64,000 nucleotides of DNA, from contig NZ_CP035280.1 in the NCBI RefSeq assembly GCF_004103695.1, positions 2,108,001-2,172,000 on the forward strand. The letters run 5' to 3'. Made by a program: the position numbers and the translations under genes. Of this stretch, positions 47,126 to 56,310 are shown piece after piece; the stretch's first letter is position 1, and every line of letters begins with the position of its first letter. A model generated the notes under the pieces. That model did not search any database, was not told the DNA's origin, and saw nothing but the letters and a program-made list of their open reading frames with translations. The stretch comes from Clostridium sp. JN-9 (GTDB lineage Bacteria > Bacillota > Clostridia > Clostridiales > Clostridiaceae).

Positions 47126-47437
47126 CTATCTTTCCAAAGGAAGAATATAAGCTCCTGTTCCGCCTGAAACATTTATAACCTTATATCCTTTTGCTGCCAG
47201 ATTCTCACATGTACTTGCACTTCTTATGCCTGTCTGGCAGATTATATAGTATTCCTTTGATTTATCCAGATACTTTTCAGGCTGTGCATTTAATTCACCC
47301 ATTGGTATATTTTTAGCTGTAGGCACATGACCATCAGCATATTCATATTCTTCCCTAATATCTATTAAATTAATTTTATTTAATTTACCATCCAGGTCGT
47401 GAACACTTATTGAATTAAAATTGTTATTTTGAGACAT
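47126..47437 (-). CDS. Rhodanese-like sulfurtransferase
   Basis: Soluble single-domain rhodanese (103 aa). The active-site loop is ICQTGIRSASTC, with Cys as the nucleophile, and LIDIREEYEYADGHVPTAKN is the CH2A-like motif. It would carry sulfane sulfur in the cytoplasm. It lies between the ArsR-type regulator gene and the HesB-like selenoprotein gene on one strand. It also has its own promoter (TTGACA 47518-47513, TAATAT 47495-47490, 17-base spacing) overlapped by an AT-rich element similar to that before the ArsR gene. ATG after AAAGGAGG. Confidence 0.88.
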   Translation of the reverse strand: MSQNNNFNSISVHDLDGKLNKINLIDIREEYEYADGHVPTAKNIPMGELNAQPEKYLDKSKEYYIICQTGIRSASTCENLAAKGYKVINVSGGTGAYILPLER

Positions 47438-47489
47438 ATACGACTACCTCCTTTCAGCTTTTAATATATTAGTATTTTCTTATATACTG

Positions 47490-47518
47490 ATATTATATTA
47501 GAAGTTTTAATTTGTCAA
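47490..47518 (-). promoter_or_regulatory. Promoter of the rhodanese-HesB genes with possible ArsR site
   Basis: TTGACA and TAATAT are 17 bases apart. The spacer contains TTCTAATATA, which recurs near the ArsR gene promoter (TTTCTAATATAC), so both may be sites of the ArsR-type repressor. Confidence 0.6.
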
Positions 47519-47526
47519 TATGTACT

Positions 47527-47811
47527 TTAGCAGTCGCAATAATTTTCTTTAAGCACTTTCATTACATTTCTTACTCTGTCATCCTTTATATAATATGTAA
47601 TTGAAAGTCCATTTTTTTCTGAATCTAAAACCTTATGTGCCTTAAGCATAGCTAAATGCTGAGATAAAGCTGATTGTGTAAGATTATTAATTTTTTTGTG
47701 AAGCTCACTTACAGTCATTGGAGACTCAATCAAATTGCAGACAATTAATAATCTATTTTCATTGGATAAAACCTTTAATAATTCTGATATAATTTTTACA
47801 TTTTCTATCAC
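47527..47811 (-). CDS. ArsR-family repressor, possible persulfide sensor
   Basis: A 94-aa winged-HTH regulator. The DNA-recognition helix is in NNLTQSALSQHLAMLKAHKVL. There is no ELCVCDL arsenic-type motif; Cys residues are at about position 25 and in the C-terminal YCDC. Two Cys in such positions occur in persulfide-sensing ArsR proteins (SqrR/BigR), and the operon partners are a rhodanese and a HesB-like protein, so persulfide or redox sensing is likely. The start is a GTG after AGGAGG. A TTGACA/TATTAT promoter precedes it near 47860. Confidence 0.83.
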   Translation of the reverse strand: MIENVKIISELLKVLSNENRLLIVCNLIESPMTVSELHKKINNLTQSALSQHLAMLKAHKVLDSEKNGLSITYYIKDDRVRNVMKVLKENYCDC

Positions 47812-47899
47812 ATGAATTCCTCCTAAGTATATAAGTATATTAGAAAGTTATTATATATTATAATAGACTATTACTAATATTTTTGTCAATCAAAATTAT

Positions 47900-47942
47900 A
47901 GAAAAAAGACAGCAGTTTTACTTTTTTGTAAAACTGCTGTCC
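47900..47942 (-). terminator. Terminator overlapping the hydrogenase protease 3' end
   Basis: GACAGCAGTTTTAC and GTAAAACTGCTGTC form a perfect 14-bp stem with a T6 loop (A6 on the minus strand). The stop codon of the protease gene lies inside it. It ends the hydrogenase operon before the ArsR gene. Confidence 0.85.
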
Positions 47943-48409
47943 TCAAGTTCATTTCCTATAACTTTCCTGCATGATAATTCTAAAATTATATTCAAAACAT
48001 CAGATGATATTTTATCTAAACACATTTGTAAACTTCTGCTGATTTTTAAACTGCAGACTATATCCAAGGCTTCAATGCCAATAAAATAGCCCTTAATATT
48101 TTTACCATATATATATAACATATCCAGCAGATTATTTGAATGCTGGGAACAACCTTTAAAATAATTTTTGTATTGTTCTAAGGGAATTATTGTTATATCC
48201 CCGGTTTTATTTCCCAGCATAGCAGCATCTAAGATAAAAATAAAATCTTTATCTTCTAATAATGAAATACAATATTCTGTATCAGTTTCACCTATAAAGG
48301 TTTCTATGCCATATGAATTCAGGGAGCTTTGTATCTTCTCCAGTACTTTGATTCCTATGCTGTCATCACCCATTAAAATACTGCCTATTGCAATAACCTT
48401 TGTACTCAA
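47918..48409 (-). CDS. [NiFe]-hydrogenase maturation protease
   Basis: Endopeptidase of the HybD/HyaD/HupD family (163 aa) that trims the C-terminus of the large subunit after nickel insertion. The conserved AIGSILMGDDSIG (Asp in a nickel-binding loop), ILDAAMLG and the His of QHSNNLLDML are visible. It starts with TTG 48409, directly after the large-subunit stop, so they are coupled. It completes the three-gene set small-large-protease. Confidence 0.88.
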   Translation of the reverse strand: MSTKVIAIGSILMGDDSIGIKVLEKIQSSLNSYGIETFIGETDTEYCISLLEDKDFIFILDAAMLGNKTGDITIIPLEQYKNYFKGCSQHSNNLLDMLYIYGKNIKGYFIGIEALDIVCSLKISRSLQMCLDKISSDVLNIILELSCRKVIGNELEDSSFTKK

Positions 48410-48410
48410 C

Positions 48411-49796
48411 TTACTGTGTCCTGACTATATGTGTTGCGCAGGATATGCATGGATCAAAAGAACGTATTATTCTTCCTAGTTCAGGAGTATTTTCATTACT
48501 ATTCAGTTTAGTACCAATTAAGGCTTTTTCTGCGGGCCCATGTACCCCATTTTCATCCTGTGGCGACAAGTTCCATCCTGTAGGTGTAATAATATCATAA
48601 TGTTTGATAACCTTATTTTCAATCTTAAGCCAGTGGCCTAATGGTCCTCTTATTGTATCTATAAGGCCTGCACCTGAAGCACTTTCAGGTATATTATAAA
48701 TTCCCTGGGAGCTTTTCTTTAACTCAACCCTTTCAGTGAGTTTCTCCATTATGCCTATTATCTTCTTTGTTTCAAGAACCCTTGCAGCATTTCTATCCAT
48801 ACATGAACCTCCTTTAGTGTATTCACCAGTTATCATTAGCCTTGCCAGTGGGCCGCCTTCCATGGGCAGTCCATTATATCTGGGCGCCTTAATAAATGTA
48901 TATGCATTTTCTTTGTTTAAATCTACTTCTTCCACAGCTTCATCTCCAGGGCTTTTTGCAGATTTGTCGCTTATATACCATGAATATAAAATATTCTCAG
49001 TAATTTTATTCATTTCAAATGGCTGCTTCTTACCATGAATTAAAACTGAAGGTTTTAAATAACTTATTTCAGGATCAGTATAGTCATTAAATAATCCAAA
49101 ACTCATATAGTTTGAATATGACTCACCTTTATGGAAATAGTCCTCATAGTACTTGGAGATGGTTTCCATATCCTGAATCATAAAATTATTTACAAATTCC
49201 TTTATTTTTGAAATTATTGATTTAACTTTTTCCAATTTATATGCATCTATATTTACTGTGACTCCTCCTGGAAATATTCCGTGATTATGAGGAGCCTTTC
49301 CGCCAAGGACAGCCAGGCCCTCGTGAGCCAGTCTGCTTATTTCTATATTCTTAATATAATTTTTTTCTATATCTTTATTAAGATGCTCTGGCAGCCTGTA
49401 ATCACTATACTGTTCAGGAGAAATAGGACTTACGTTAGGAAGCTTAGCATAATCAGGCATTGTAAAAAAATAAAATTGTCTCAAATGGTTCTGTAAAAAT
49501 TCAAAACCATGCATTATATCTCTTATATAAAGGTCATTAATGTTTACAGGTATTCTAAGAGCATCCTCAAGTGCCAGTGAAGATGCTGCTGCATGGGATG
49601 TTGAACATATACCGCAGATTCTTTCAGTAAAATATACAGCATCTAATGGAGATCTTCCTTTCAGCATTTTTTCAAAGCCTCTAAAAAGTAATCCACTGGT
49701 CTTAGCATTTGTAACTATGTTGTTTTCGGTTTCAGCAGTAATTTCCAAAAAACCACTGACGCGAGTAACAGGATCTATTGTTATGATTTTTTTCAT
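48411..49796 (-). CDS. [NiFe]-hydrogenase large subunit
   Basis: Catalytic subunit of 461 aa. The two Ni-binding CxxC motifs are RICGICSTSH near residue 60 and DPCISCATH at the C-terminus. Only five residues (IVRTQ) follow the final His, so the C-terminal extension normally cut off by the protease is unusually short although a protease gene follows. The composition suggests a soluble enzyme of the kind seen in other Clostridia (similar to the C. acetobutylicum pSOL hydrogenase, from memory). Maturation genes hypA-F must be elsewhere. ATG after AGGAG. Confidence 0.93.
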   Translation of the reverse strand: MKKIITIDPVTRVSGFLEITAETENNIVTNAKTSGLLFRGFEKMLKGRSPLDAVYFTERICGICSTSHAAASSLALEDALRIPVNINDLYIRDIMHGFEFLQNHLRQFYFFTMPDYAKLPNVSPISPEQYSDYRLPEHLNKDIEKNYIKNIEISRLAHEGLAVLGGKAPHNHGIFPGGVTVNIDAYKLEKVKSIISKIKEFVNNFMIQDMETISKYYEDYFHKGESYSNYMSFGLFNDYTDPEISYLKPSVLIHGKKQPFEMNKITENILYSWYISDKSAKSPGDEAVEEVDLNKENAYTFIKAPRYNGLPMEGGPLARLMITGEYTKGGSCMDRNAARVLETKKIIGIMEKLTERVELKKSSQGIYNIPESASGAGLIDTIRGPLGHWLKIENKVIKHYDIITPTGWNLSPQDENGVHGPAEKALIGTKLNSNENTPELGRIIRSFDPCISCATHIVRTQ

Positions 49797-49815
49797 AGAA
49801 TTCTCCTTTAAACGT

Positions 49816-50676
49816 TTAATATCTTACAAAAGGCTCCATGCCATCGGGAAAATAAGGCTGGGCACATCCAATACAAGGTGTATTGGCCTCAACAGGCCAG
49901 TTTACATACCCATTCCACTTTCTTCTGGGACAGTCCGTTTTTGTAACTGGCCCCCTGCATCCAAGCTTAAACATGCAGCCCGTATCCCCAAGTTTTTTTG
50001 CAAATATCTGTTTGTCAAAAAATCCCCTTCTTGTGCAATTATCATGTATGGTTACTCCATAAAATACAACTGGCCTGCTTTGTTCATCCAATTCAGGCAT
50101 ACCAAACCCAACTAAATGAGCCAGTGTGCCAATTACCCAGTCAGGATGGCTGGGACAACATGGAAGTCTTATAACCTCCCTATTTAACACTTCTTTAACA
50201 CTTTTACTTTGTGAAGGATTTGGTGCCGCAGCTGAAATTCCTCCATAGCAGGCACAGGTTCCAACTGCAATAACATACTTAGCTTTTTCACCTGCCATGG
50301 TAACAGCCTCCAGTGCCGTTACAGGCTTTCCTTTATAATTTGCTATTATATTGTAACGACCATTATCTTTAGTAGAAACAGCCCCATCAACAAGAAGAAT
50401 AAATTCTGTATTTAAAGTATTAAGAAACTGCTGAAAGGCTTTATCTCCTTCTGTTGTCATTAATGTATTATTAAATTTTAAGTCTATGATCCCGGTTAAA
50501 ATATCTAATAATCCCGGATTTTCACCATTAATAAAGGACATTATATTTCCTGAACATCCAGTAGCCTCCAGCCATATTGCATTAATCTTATGAGCTCTTT
50601 TATCATGAATAAGCTGTGATACTTCTTTAATAAGGCTTTCAGCCGTAATATGTTTACTTTTTTTAAGATTATCCAC
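49816..50676 (-). CDS. [NiFe]-hydrogenase small subunit
   Basis: Electron-transfer subunit of 286 aa. It lacks a Tat signal (begins MDNLKKSKHITAES), so the enzyme is cytoplasmic. Iron-sulfur ligands include LEATGCSG and VGTCACYGG (proximal cluster), and later Cys/His sets in LPCCPSHPDW, IHDNCTRRGFF, TGCMFKLGCRGP, TKTDC and ANTPCIGCAQP. It forms the operon with the large subunit (20 bases away) and the protease. Start is a GTG with GGGGG seven bases upstream. The partner accepting or donating electrons is not encoded here. Confidence 0.93.
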   Translation of the reverse strand: MDNLKKSKHITAESLIKEVSQLIHDKRAHKINAIWLEATGCSGNIMSFINGENPGLLDILTGIIDLKFNNTLMTTEGDKAFQQFLNTLNTEFILLVDGAVSTKDNGRYNIIANYKGKPVTALEAVTMAGEKAKYVIAVGTCACYGGISAAAPNPSQSKSVKEVLNREVIRLPCCPSHPDWVIGTLAHLVGFGMPELDEQSRPVVFYGVTIHDNCTRRGFFDKQIFAKKLGDTGCMFKLGCRGPVTKTDCPRRKWNGYVNWPVEANTPCIGCAQPYFPDGMEPFVRY

Positions 50677-50820
50677 ATCAATACCCCCATATAGCTTCTT
50701 TTAAAAATATATGCTTAAACTACGCTGTTAAAAACCTGATTTTAAAATTTTAATCATTCTTTGCAAAAAAAAACTTCATATATTATACTTACTATATATT
50801 AATAATGAGGAGAAAAATTT

Positions 50821-52887
50821 ATGAGGAGAGAATATATTACTTATCCTTCCGATATCCCTGTATCAATACGTTTAGCAACTATGATTAATTACCCTTTGCA
50901 CTGGCATAATTCCATAGAAATACTTTATGTTTTAAAGGGAAATCTTAATATTGTAATAGGCTCAGATAAATATGAACTTATAGAAAAAGATGTGGAAATA
51001 GTTAATATTGATGAAACCCACAGCATTGTAAGTTCTGACAAAGATAACATGGTTTTAATATTTCATATAGATCCCTGTTTTTTTGAAAAATACTATACTG
51101 ATATTGAAAATATGTTTTTCTTCACTAATACTACAGATGACAAAGCACAGGAAAATGATAAGTATGATGTTCTTAGGACTTTTTTAGCTGAAATAACCTG
51201 TGAAGCAGTTCAAAAGCAGGAGGACTATGATAAGGAAGCAAAAGATATTCTTGTAGATATGCTTTATTATCTTATAAACAATTTTCATTATTTAATGTAT
51301 GAAAATGATGATTTGAAAGGCAATGAAGAACTTTTAGAAAGATACCACAGAATTTCAAAATATATATTTAATAATTATAACGATAATATAACTCTTCAGG
51401 ATATAGCAAAAAAAGAATTTTTAAGCACTGATTATCTATCTCATGGAATAAAGGATATTACAGGCTATAGTTTTACGGATTTATTAAACTCAAATAGAAT
51501 TGAAGAAGCTTTAAAACTTCTTTTAGACACAGATAAAACCATATCTGAAATTTCAGAAGATGTAGGATTTTCTCATACCAGATATTTTAATAAGCATTTT
51601 AAAATTCACTACAAATACACTCCCCTTCAATATAGAAAAAAGTTTAAAGTTGATGATGAAACATTTAACAAACAAAAAGTTATTAAATTTTATGATTTGA
51701 AGGATAGTCTTCAGTATATGACTTACTATCTGGAAGACTACGATAGATTTAATTATGAAGATAAAATAACAAAAATAAATATAAATATGGGAGAAGAAGC
51801 AGGCAAATTTAATAAAATGTTTAAGGAAGTATTAAATGTAGGAGATGCCTTTGATCTTCTTTTAGAAGATAATAAAGATATATTAGAGGTGCTTCAGGAG
51901 GAGATTGGCTTTGAATATGCAAGGCTCTTAAATGTGTTCAGCCCTGATATGTGTATATTCCCAAGTTCTAACTTTTATAACTGGAACAGAGTTTGTGATG
52001 TATTTGAGTTTTTGGATTCACTTAATCTAAAACCTCTTATAGTTTTAGATGATAATGGATTTTCTGCTTCTGACTTTATGTCAGCTGTTAAGTCCTTCCT
52101 AAATTATTTTAGTGAGCTGGATAATTTAGATATGCATTCATTTAAATTTCAATTTAGTTCGACAATTTCACCTGATGTTATTAACAAGCTATCTGAAATT
52201 TTGTGTACAGAATACCAATTGGAAATAGATAAAGATAAATTTATCTGTAATAATGCCATAGACGAAATCTATGACACAACATATATGCTGCCTTATATTA
52301 TTAACGGTGTAGTAAATAATATAAACTCCTTGAACTTTTTAAGAGCATTTGATGTAATTGATAAACAGGTTAACCTTACAAATGAAGTATTTTTTGGTTA
52401 TCCTGGTGTTATAAATGATAAGGGTATCAAAAAACCATCTTATTATGCCTATTACCTGTTAAACAAACTTGGAGATACATTGGTTGCCAAGGATAATGGA
52501 TATATAGTTACAAAATCTGAAAAAGAATATCAGATTTTACTTTATAATCATCATAAAAATATAGATAAATTGATTCCATTAAGTAGTTTTTCAAAGCTGA
52601 GAGCTGATAAAAACGCAGCTGCACAAAAGATTTCGCTAAATATAGTTAACATTCCTTCATCTATAAGATTAACTACTTATAAAATAAATGAAAAATCAGG
52701 TTCCTCATATAATTACTGGGTTGACATGGGTAAACCTAAAAGATTAAGTAAGGAGGAAAAGCAGATTCTGCATAAAGCTTCTTTCCCTGCTATTAATTTT
52801 AAAAGTTTTAAAAAAAGCACTGTAATCAATATACAAACCAAACTTAATGGATATGGTGCCATGCTTATTTTAATTAAAGAGGCCTAA
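50821..52887 (+). CDS. AraC-family regulator with C-terminal GH39-like domain
   Basis: Unusual three-part protein of 688 aa. An N-terminal cupin (about residues 1-100, PLHWHNSIEILYVLKGNL) is followed by an AraC helix-turn-helix (about 175-285, ITLQDIAKKEFLSTDYLSHGI and TISEISEDVGFSHTRYFNKHFK) and a roughly 390-residue region resembling the beta-xylosidase GH39 fold (FNYNWNRVCDVFEFLDSL-like, partial). The fusion recurs in Clostridia. The enzymatic part is probably a sugar sensor rather than an enzyme; catalytic Glu residues were not verified. It is monocistronic. ATG after GAGGAG. Confidence 0.82.
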   Translation: MRREYITYPSDIPVSIRLATMINYPLHWHNSIEILYVLKGNLNIVIGSDKYELIEKDVEIVNIDETHSIVSSDKDNMVLIFHIDPCFFEKYYTDIENMFFFTNTTDDKAQENDKYDVLRTFLAEITCEAVQKQEDYDKEAKDILVDMLYYLINNFHYLMYENDDLKGNEELLERYHRISKYIFNNYNDNITLQDIAKKEFLSTDYLSHGIKDITGYSFTDLLNSNRIEEALKLLLDTDKTISEISEDVGFSHTRYFNKHFKIHYKYTPLQYRKKFKVDDETFNKQKVIKFYDLKDSLQYMTYYLEDYDRFNYEDKITKININMGEEAGKFNKMFKEVLNVGDAFDLLLEDNKDILEVLQEEIGFEYARLLNVFSPDMCIFPSSNFYNWNRVCDVFEFLDSLNLKPLIVLDDNGFSASDFMSAVKSFLNYFSELDNLDMHSFKFQFSSTISPDVINKLSEILCTEYQLEIDKDKFICNNAIDEIYDTTYMLPYIINGVVNNINSLNFLRAFDVIDKQVNLTNEVFFGYPGVINDKGIKKPSYYAYYLLNKLGDTLVAKDNGYIVTKSEKEYQILLYNHHKNIDKLIPLSSFSKLRADKNAAAQKISLNIVNIPSSIRLTTYKINEKSGSSYNYWVDMGKPKRLSKEEKQILHKASFPAINFKSFKKSTVINIQTKLNGYGAMLILIKEA

Positions 52888-53058
52888 TAATACCTATAGT
52901 CAGGTGTTATCAGGCTATTTCTTTAAATCAGCCATTTTAGTGGCATAGCAGTATTGTACTTTTTTATTGACCTGTAAGTGAATGTAAATTTCTCCCCAAA
53001 ATTTTATAATTATTATATAAAAGAAAATAGGTTATTTTCAAAACTTGAGGTGAAATTT

Positions 53059-54432
53059 ATGGAAATTGACAGTAATATTTTTGCAAAAGAAAAAATAAAT
53101 AAAATGCTTTTTAAATTTGCTGTACCAGCAATATTTGCATTATTAGTATCTGAACTTTATAACATTGTTGACACGCTTTATGTTGCGCACTATTTAGGAG
53201 TTACCGCTCTGGCAGCCATTACCATTGCATTTCCAATTCAAAAATTATTAATAGCTCTGGGTCTTTTAGTGGCAGTTGGAACCTCTACCTATGCAGCCAG
53301 AAGCTTAGGAGAACAAAACGTTACAGAGTTTAAAAAGATAGTGATTTCATCTTTAAGCTTAGTCATAGTATTATTAACTGTAGTATCATTTATAATTTTT
53401 ATATTTAAAAAGCCTATTCTTTTTACATTAGGTGCAAGTGAATTAACATACCCATTAGTTAATAAGTATGTATCTATAATATTAATAGGCGGAGTTTTCC
53501 AGTCTCTTACAGCAGTTGCATGTTATATTATGATTTCTCTAAAGAAAACAAAAGCTCTTTTATATACTAATCTAATTGGAGTCACTTTAAATATAGTAAT
53601 TAATTATATTTTAATAGCCATGTCAGGCTTTGGAATAGAAGGTGCTGCTATAGCCACAGTATTTTCTCAAATAACAGCCTTTACTTTTGCTTTTTATAAA
53701 TTTAAAGATGTCCTGAAAAGTTTTAATATAAAGCTTACGTTGCATTCTATCTACAGCTCAGTTTCAAAAGAAATCCTGACAAGTATAATAACAATTGGAT
53801 TTTCAACCTTTGTAATAGAAATTGAAGATGCTTTAGTTTCTGTAGTGCTGAATAACATCCTCTATGCTGAGGGAGGAGAATCTGCCATTGTTATGATAGG
53901 AGTAATAACTAAAGTTTCAATGTTCCTGTTTGTTACAATAATTGGCATAAGCTCTGCAATGCAGCCCTTAGCTGCTTATAATTTTGGCGCTGAAAATTAC
54001 GATAAAGTTAAAATGGTTTTATCTACTTCTGTTAAAGCTGCAGTTATAGTTTCTTTTGCATTTTGGTCAATATTTATGGTTTTTTCAAACTCCATTATAG
54101 GATTTTTCATTAACGATGCTTCACTGCTTCATGAAACAGCTGGAGCTTTTAGATTATGCATATCCCTTATTCCTTTAACAGGAATATATTATGTGGGAAT
54201 TAACTATTATCAGGCAATTGGCGAAGCTAAAAAAAGCTTTTTACTTTCTATATACAGGGAAATTATAGTGTTTATTCCCTTATCAATACTATTTGTTCAG
54301 CTATTTGGTATGAAAGGAGTCTTTGCAGCCTATCCTATAACTGATTCCATTGCTGCTATAACCTCTTATTATCTGCTCAATAAAACTTTAAAAGAAGACT
54401 TCCATGAAGTTAAGGTAACTGAAGGAATTTAA
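53059..54432 (+). CDS. MATE-family multidrug/toxin efflux protein
   Basis: Twelve-TM exporter of 457 aa of the MATE family, driven by Na+ or H+. The two related halves are visible: the N-terminal half begins MLFKFAVPAIFALLVSELYNIVDTLYV (given in part), with family features such as LGVTALAAITIAFP and, in the second half, ISSAMQPLAAYNFGAEN. Start chosen is ATG 53059 after GAGGTG; the open frame begins 27 codons earlier without a ribosome site. It is a single gene, convergent with the cytochrome b5-like gene four bases beyond its stop. Confidence 0.92.
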   Translation: MEIDSNIFAKEKINKMLFKFAVPAIFALLVSELYNIVDTLYVAHYLGVTALAAITIAFPIQKLLIALGLLVAVGTSTYAARSLGEQNVTEFKKIVISSLSLVIVLLTVVSFIIFIFKKPILFTLGASELTYPLVNKYVSIILIGGVFQSLTAVACYIMISLKKTKALLYTNLIGVTLNIVINYILIAMSGFGIEGAAIATVFSQITAFTFAFYKFKDVLKSFNIKLTLHSIYSSVSKEILTSIITIGFSTFVIEIEDALVSVVLNNILYAEGGESAIVMIGVITKVSMFLFVTIIGISSAMQPLAAYNFGAENYDKVKMVLSTSVKAAVIVSFAFWSIFMVFSNSIIGFFINDASLLHETAGAFRLCISLIPLTGIYYVGINYYQAIGEAKKSFLLSIYREIIVFIPLSILFVQLFGMKGVFAAYPITDSIAAITSYYLLNKTLKEDFHEVKVTEGI

Positions 54433-54436
54433 CAAA

Positions 54437-54853
54437 TCAAGTGCTCTGCTTAAGTATGCCTACCTTTGGCAGCTGTGACAAAACAGCTGCTGTGCCATGG
54501 CATCCATTAAACTGAGCTGTTAAGTCCTTCCCTGCCACAAGTCCGAAATGAGTTGCCCCTCCCCATGTAGCCTCATTACTTACATCATAAACTATTCCAT
54601 TAACTGCTGCATAAGCCGGCCGGCCTTCAGTACCATTAAAAGAGGACAATTCTTCAATTGTAATTTCCCGGGTTTCCCTGTAATTTCCTTCAATACAATG
54701 AATAATATTATCTATTTCCACAATTAATTGATTTTCCAGCCATTGCCTTCTTACAGGACACATTGTGGATGAAATAGTGTTTCTGTAATGCTGAATTTTA
54801 CTTCTGGACTTTTTTATTTGCTCAAATTTGTTTTCACCTGCTAAATTAATCAT
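54437..54853 (-). CDS. Cytochrome b5-like heme/steroid-binding domain protein
   Basis: A 138-aa protein with a coiled N-terminal half (about residues 1-65) and a C-terminal cytochrome b5-like domain (about 66-138). The domain shows TIEELSSFNGTEGRPAYAAVN, IVYDVSNEATWGGATHFGL and AGKDLTAQFNGCHGTAAVL; the typical HPGG of classical b5 is replaced. It is soluble and may bind heme, with the His in GGATHFG a candidate ligand. Its role is unknown. ATG after AAAGGATAT. It precedes the MATE gene's end and follows the kinase gene on the same strand. Confidence 0.82.
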   Translation of the reverse strand: MINLAGENKFEQIKKSRSKIQHYRNTISSTMCPVRRQWLENQLIVEIDNIIHCIEGNYRETREITIEELSSFNGTEGRPAYAAVNGIVYDVSNEATWGGATHFGLVAGKDLTAQFNGCHGTAAVLSQLPKVGILKQST

Positions 54854-54896
54854 TTATATATCCTTTAAATTATTTCATTAATAAATATATGTATGT

Positions 54897-56165
54897 TTAA
54901 TTATATATATCAGAGAATTCCAAATTTATTTTTTCAATGCTGTTTTTACTTATAGTATCAACATGTACATTTTTATTATCAGCATTACCATGTGCCAGTT
55001 TACATGGAAGATGTATGATAAATTCCGAGCCGCAGCCTACCTTGCTTTTAGCCAATATTGTTCCGCCATGCAGTTCAACTAATTCTTTTACAAGTGATAA
55101 TCCTATTCCGCTTCCTTCATGATCCCTTGCAAGGGATTTATCCACCTGTACAAAGCGCTTAAATATGCTGTTTAATTTATCTTTAGGAATGCCTCTGCCT
55201 GTATCCTTTACTCTTATACAGATATATTCTTTACCATCTTCTATGGTTACTGTAATTTTTCCTCCAGAAGGAGTGAATTTAACTGCATTTGATAATAAAT
55301 TTAAAATAATCCTTTCTATTTTATCTGGATCACAGCCAATAATTTTTTCCTCTACATCTGTATCAAATGTAATTGATAAGCCTTTATTTTTTATATAATC
55401 ATCAACTGATGATATTATTTCCTCAATCAAGTCTACAATGTTTATATTTGTTTCATTTATAGTGAAGAACCCTGCATCAATCTTAGTTATATCAATTAAA
55501 TTATTAACAAGTCTTAAAAGACGATAGCAGTTTTGCTTCATAATCTTTGTATATTTAAACATATCAATAGATGAATCCTCAGAAAAACTCTGCTTTAACT
55601 TAAGCTCATGTATCTGCAGAGCTGAAAAAATAACACTTATAGGAGTCCTTAATTCATGAGAAATATTTGCAAAAAATTCTGTTTTAATTCTGTCATATTT
55701 TTTTATTTCATCTAACTTTTGATTTCTTTTCATTACTTTTATGTTTAATGCTTCTGCCTCTTTTTTTAAAGAAGACAATTCTAACTGTGTGTCAACCTTG
55801 GAAATTACTTCATTATAATTAAATGGACAAGTAATATAATCAGCACCACCTGCAGAAAACAATTTGTCCTTATCAATGCACTGATAATCTGGAAAGATAA
55901 ATATAACAGGAATTTTCTTTAAGGTTTCATTAACTTTTAAGCTTTCACAAACATGAAACCCATCAGTTTGTTTTAAAACAGCACTAATTAATATTATATC
56001 TGTTGGATTTTCTCTCAAATCCTGAAATACTGATTCATCCCCCGAAATATTTCTTACTTTATAATTACTGTTTTTAAAAATAGTTATAAGCTGCTTAATA
56101 TTTGAAGAAGAATCATCAACAATAAGTACATTAGCCTGACCTATGGAAGCAATTTCATTTTCCAT
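54897..56165 (-). CDS. Histidine kinase with N-terminal degenerate receiver domain
   Basis: A 422-aa protein with a receiver-like domain (about residues 10-130), a short coiled coil, HisKA (about 160-230, with FFANISHELRTPIS, phospho-His expected) and HATPase (about 270-400, with DTGRGIPKD, EGSGIGLSLVKELVELHGG). The receiver keeps the acid pair (IVDDSS) but has Ser where the phospho-Asp should be (ILISAVLKQTDGF) and Cys-Pro instead of Lys-Pro (YITCPFN), so it cannot be phosphorylated in the usual way. No membrane segment is present, so it is soluble. No partner regulator lies beside it. ATG after GGAGTG. Confidence 0.88.
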   Translation of the reverse strand: MENEIASIGQANVLIVDDSSSNIKQLITIFKNSNYKVRNISGDESVFQDLRENPTDIILISAVLKQTDGFHVCESLKVNETLKKIPVIFIFPDYQCIDKDKLFSAGGADYITCPFNYNEVISKVDTQLELSSLKKEAEALNIKVMKRNQKLDEIKKYDRIKTEFFANISHELRTPISVIFSALQIHELKLKQSFSEDSSIDMFKYTKIMKQNCYRLLRLVNNLIDITKIDAGFFTINETNINIVDLIEEIISSVDDYIKNKGLSITFDTDVEEKIIGCDPDKIERIILNLLSNAVKFTPSGGKITVTIEDGKEYICIRVKDTGRGIPKDKLNSIFKRFVQVDKSLARDHEGSGIGLSLVKELVELHGGTILAKSKVGCGSEFIIHLPCKLAHGNADNKNVHVDTISKNSIEKINLEFSDIYN

Positions 56166-56271
56166 AACTTGTCACTCCATTCAAGAATATTGGGATATGC
56201 TATACTTATGACCTTTATATATAATATATTGTACCATATTTTCACATAACATGTTAAATTTCTGTTAAATA

Positions 56272-56304
56272 TATTTTTAGCAGCCTAAAATTATAGGCTG
56301 CTAT
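56272..56304 (-). terminator. Terminator after the acetoacetyl-CoA synthetase gene
   Basis: On the minus strand AGCAGCCTA and TAGGCTGCT pair around a six-base loop and are followed by AAAAATATA. On this strand the T-run is weak, so function as a terminator is tentative. Confidence 0.55.
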
Positions 56305-56310
56305 TATTTA

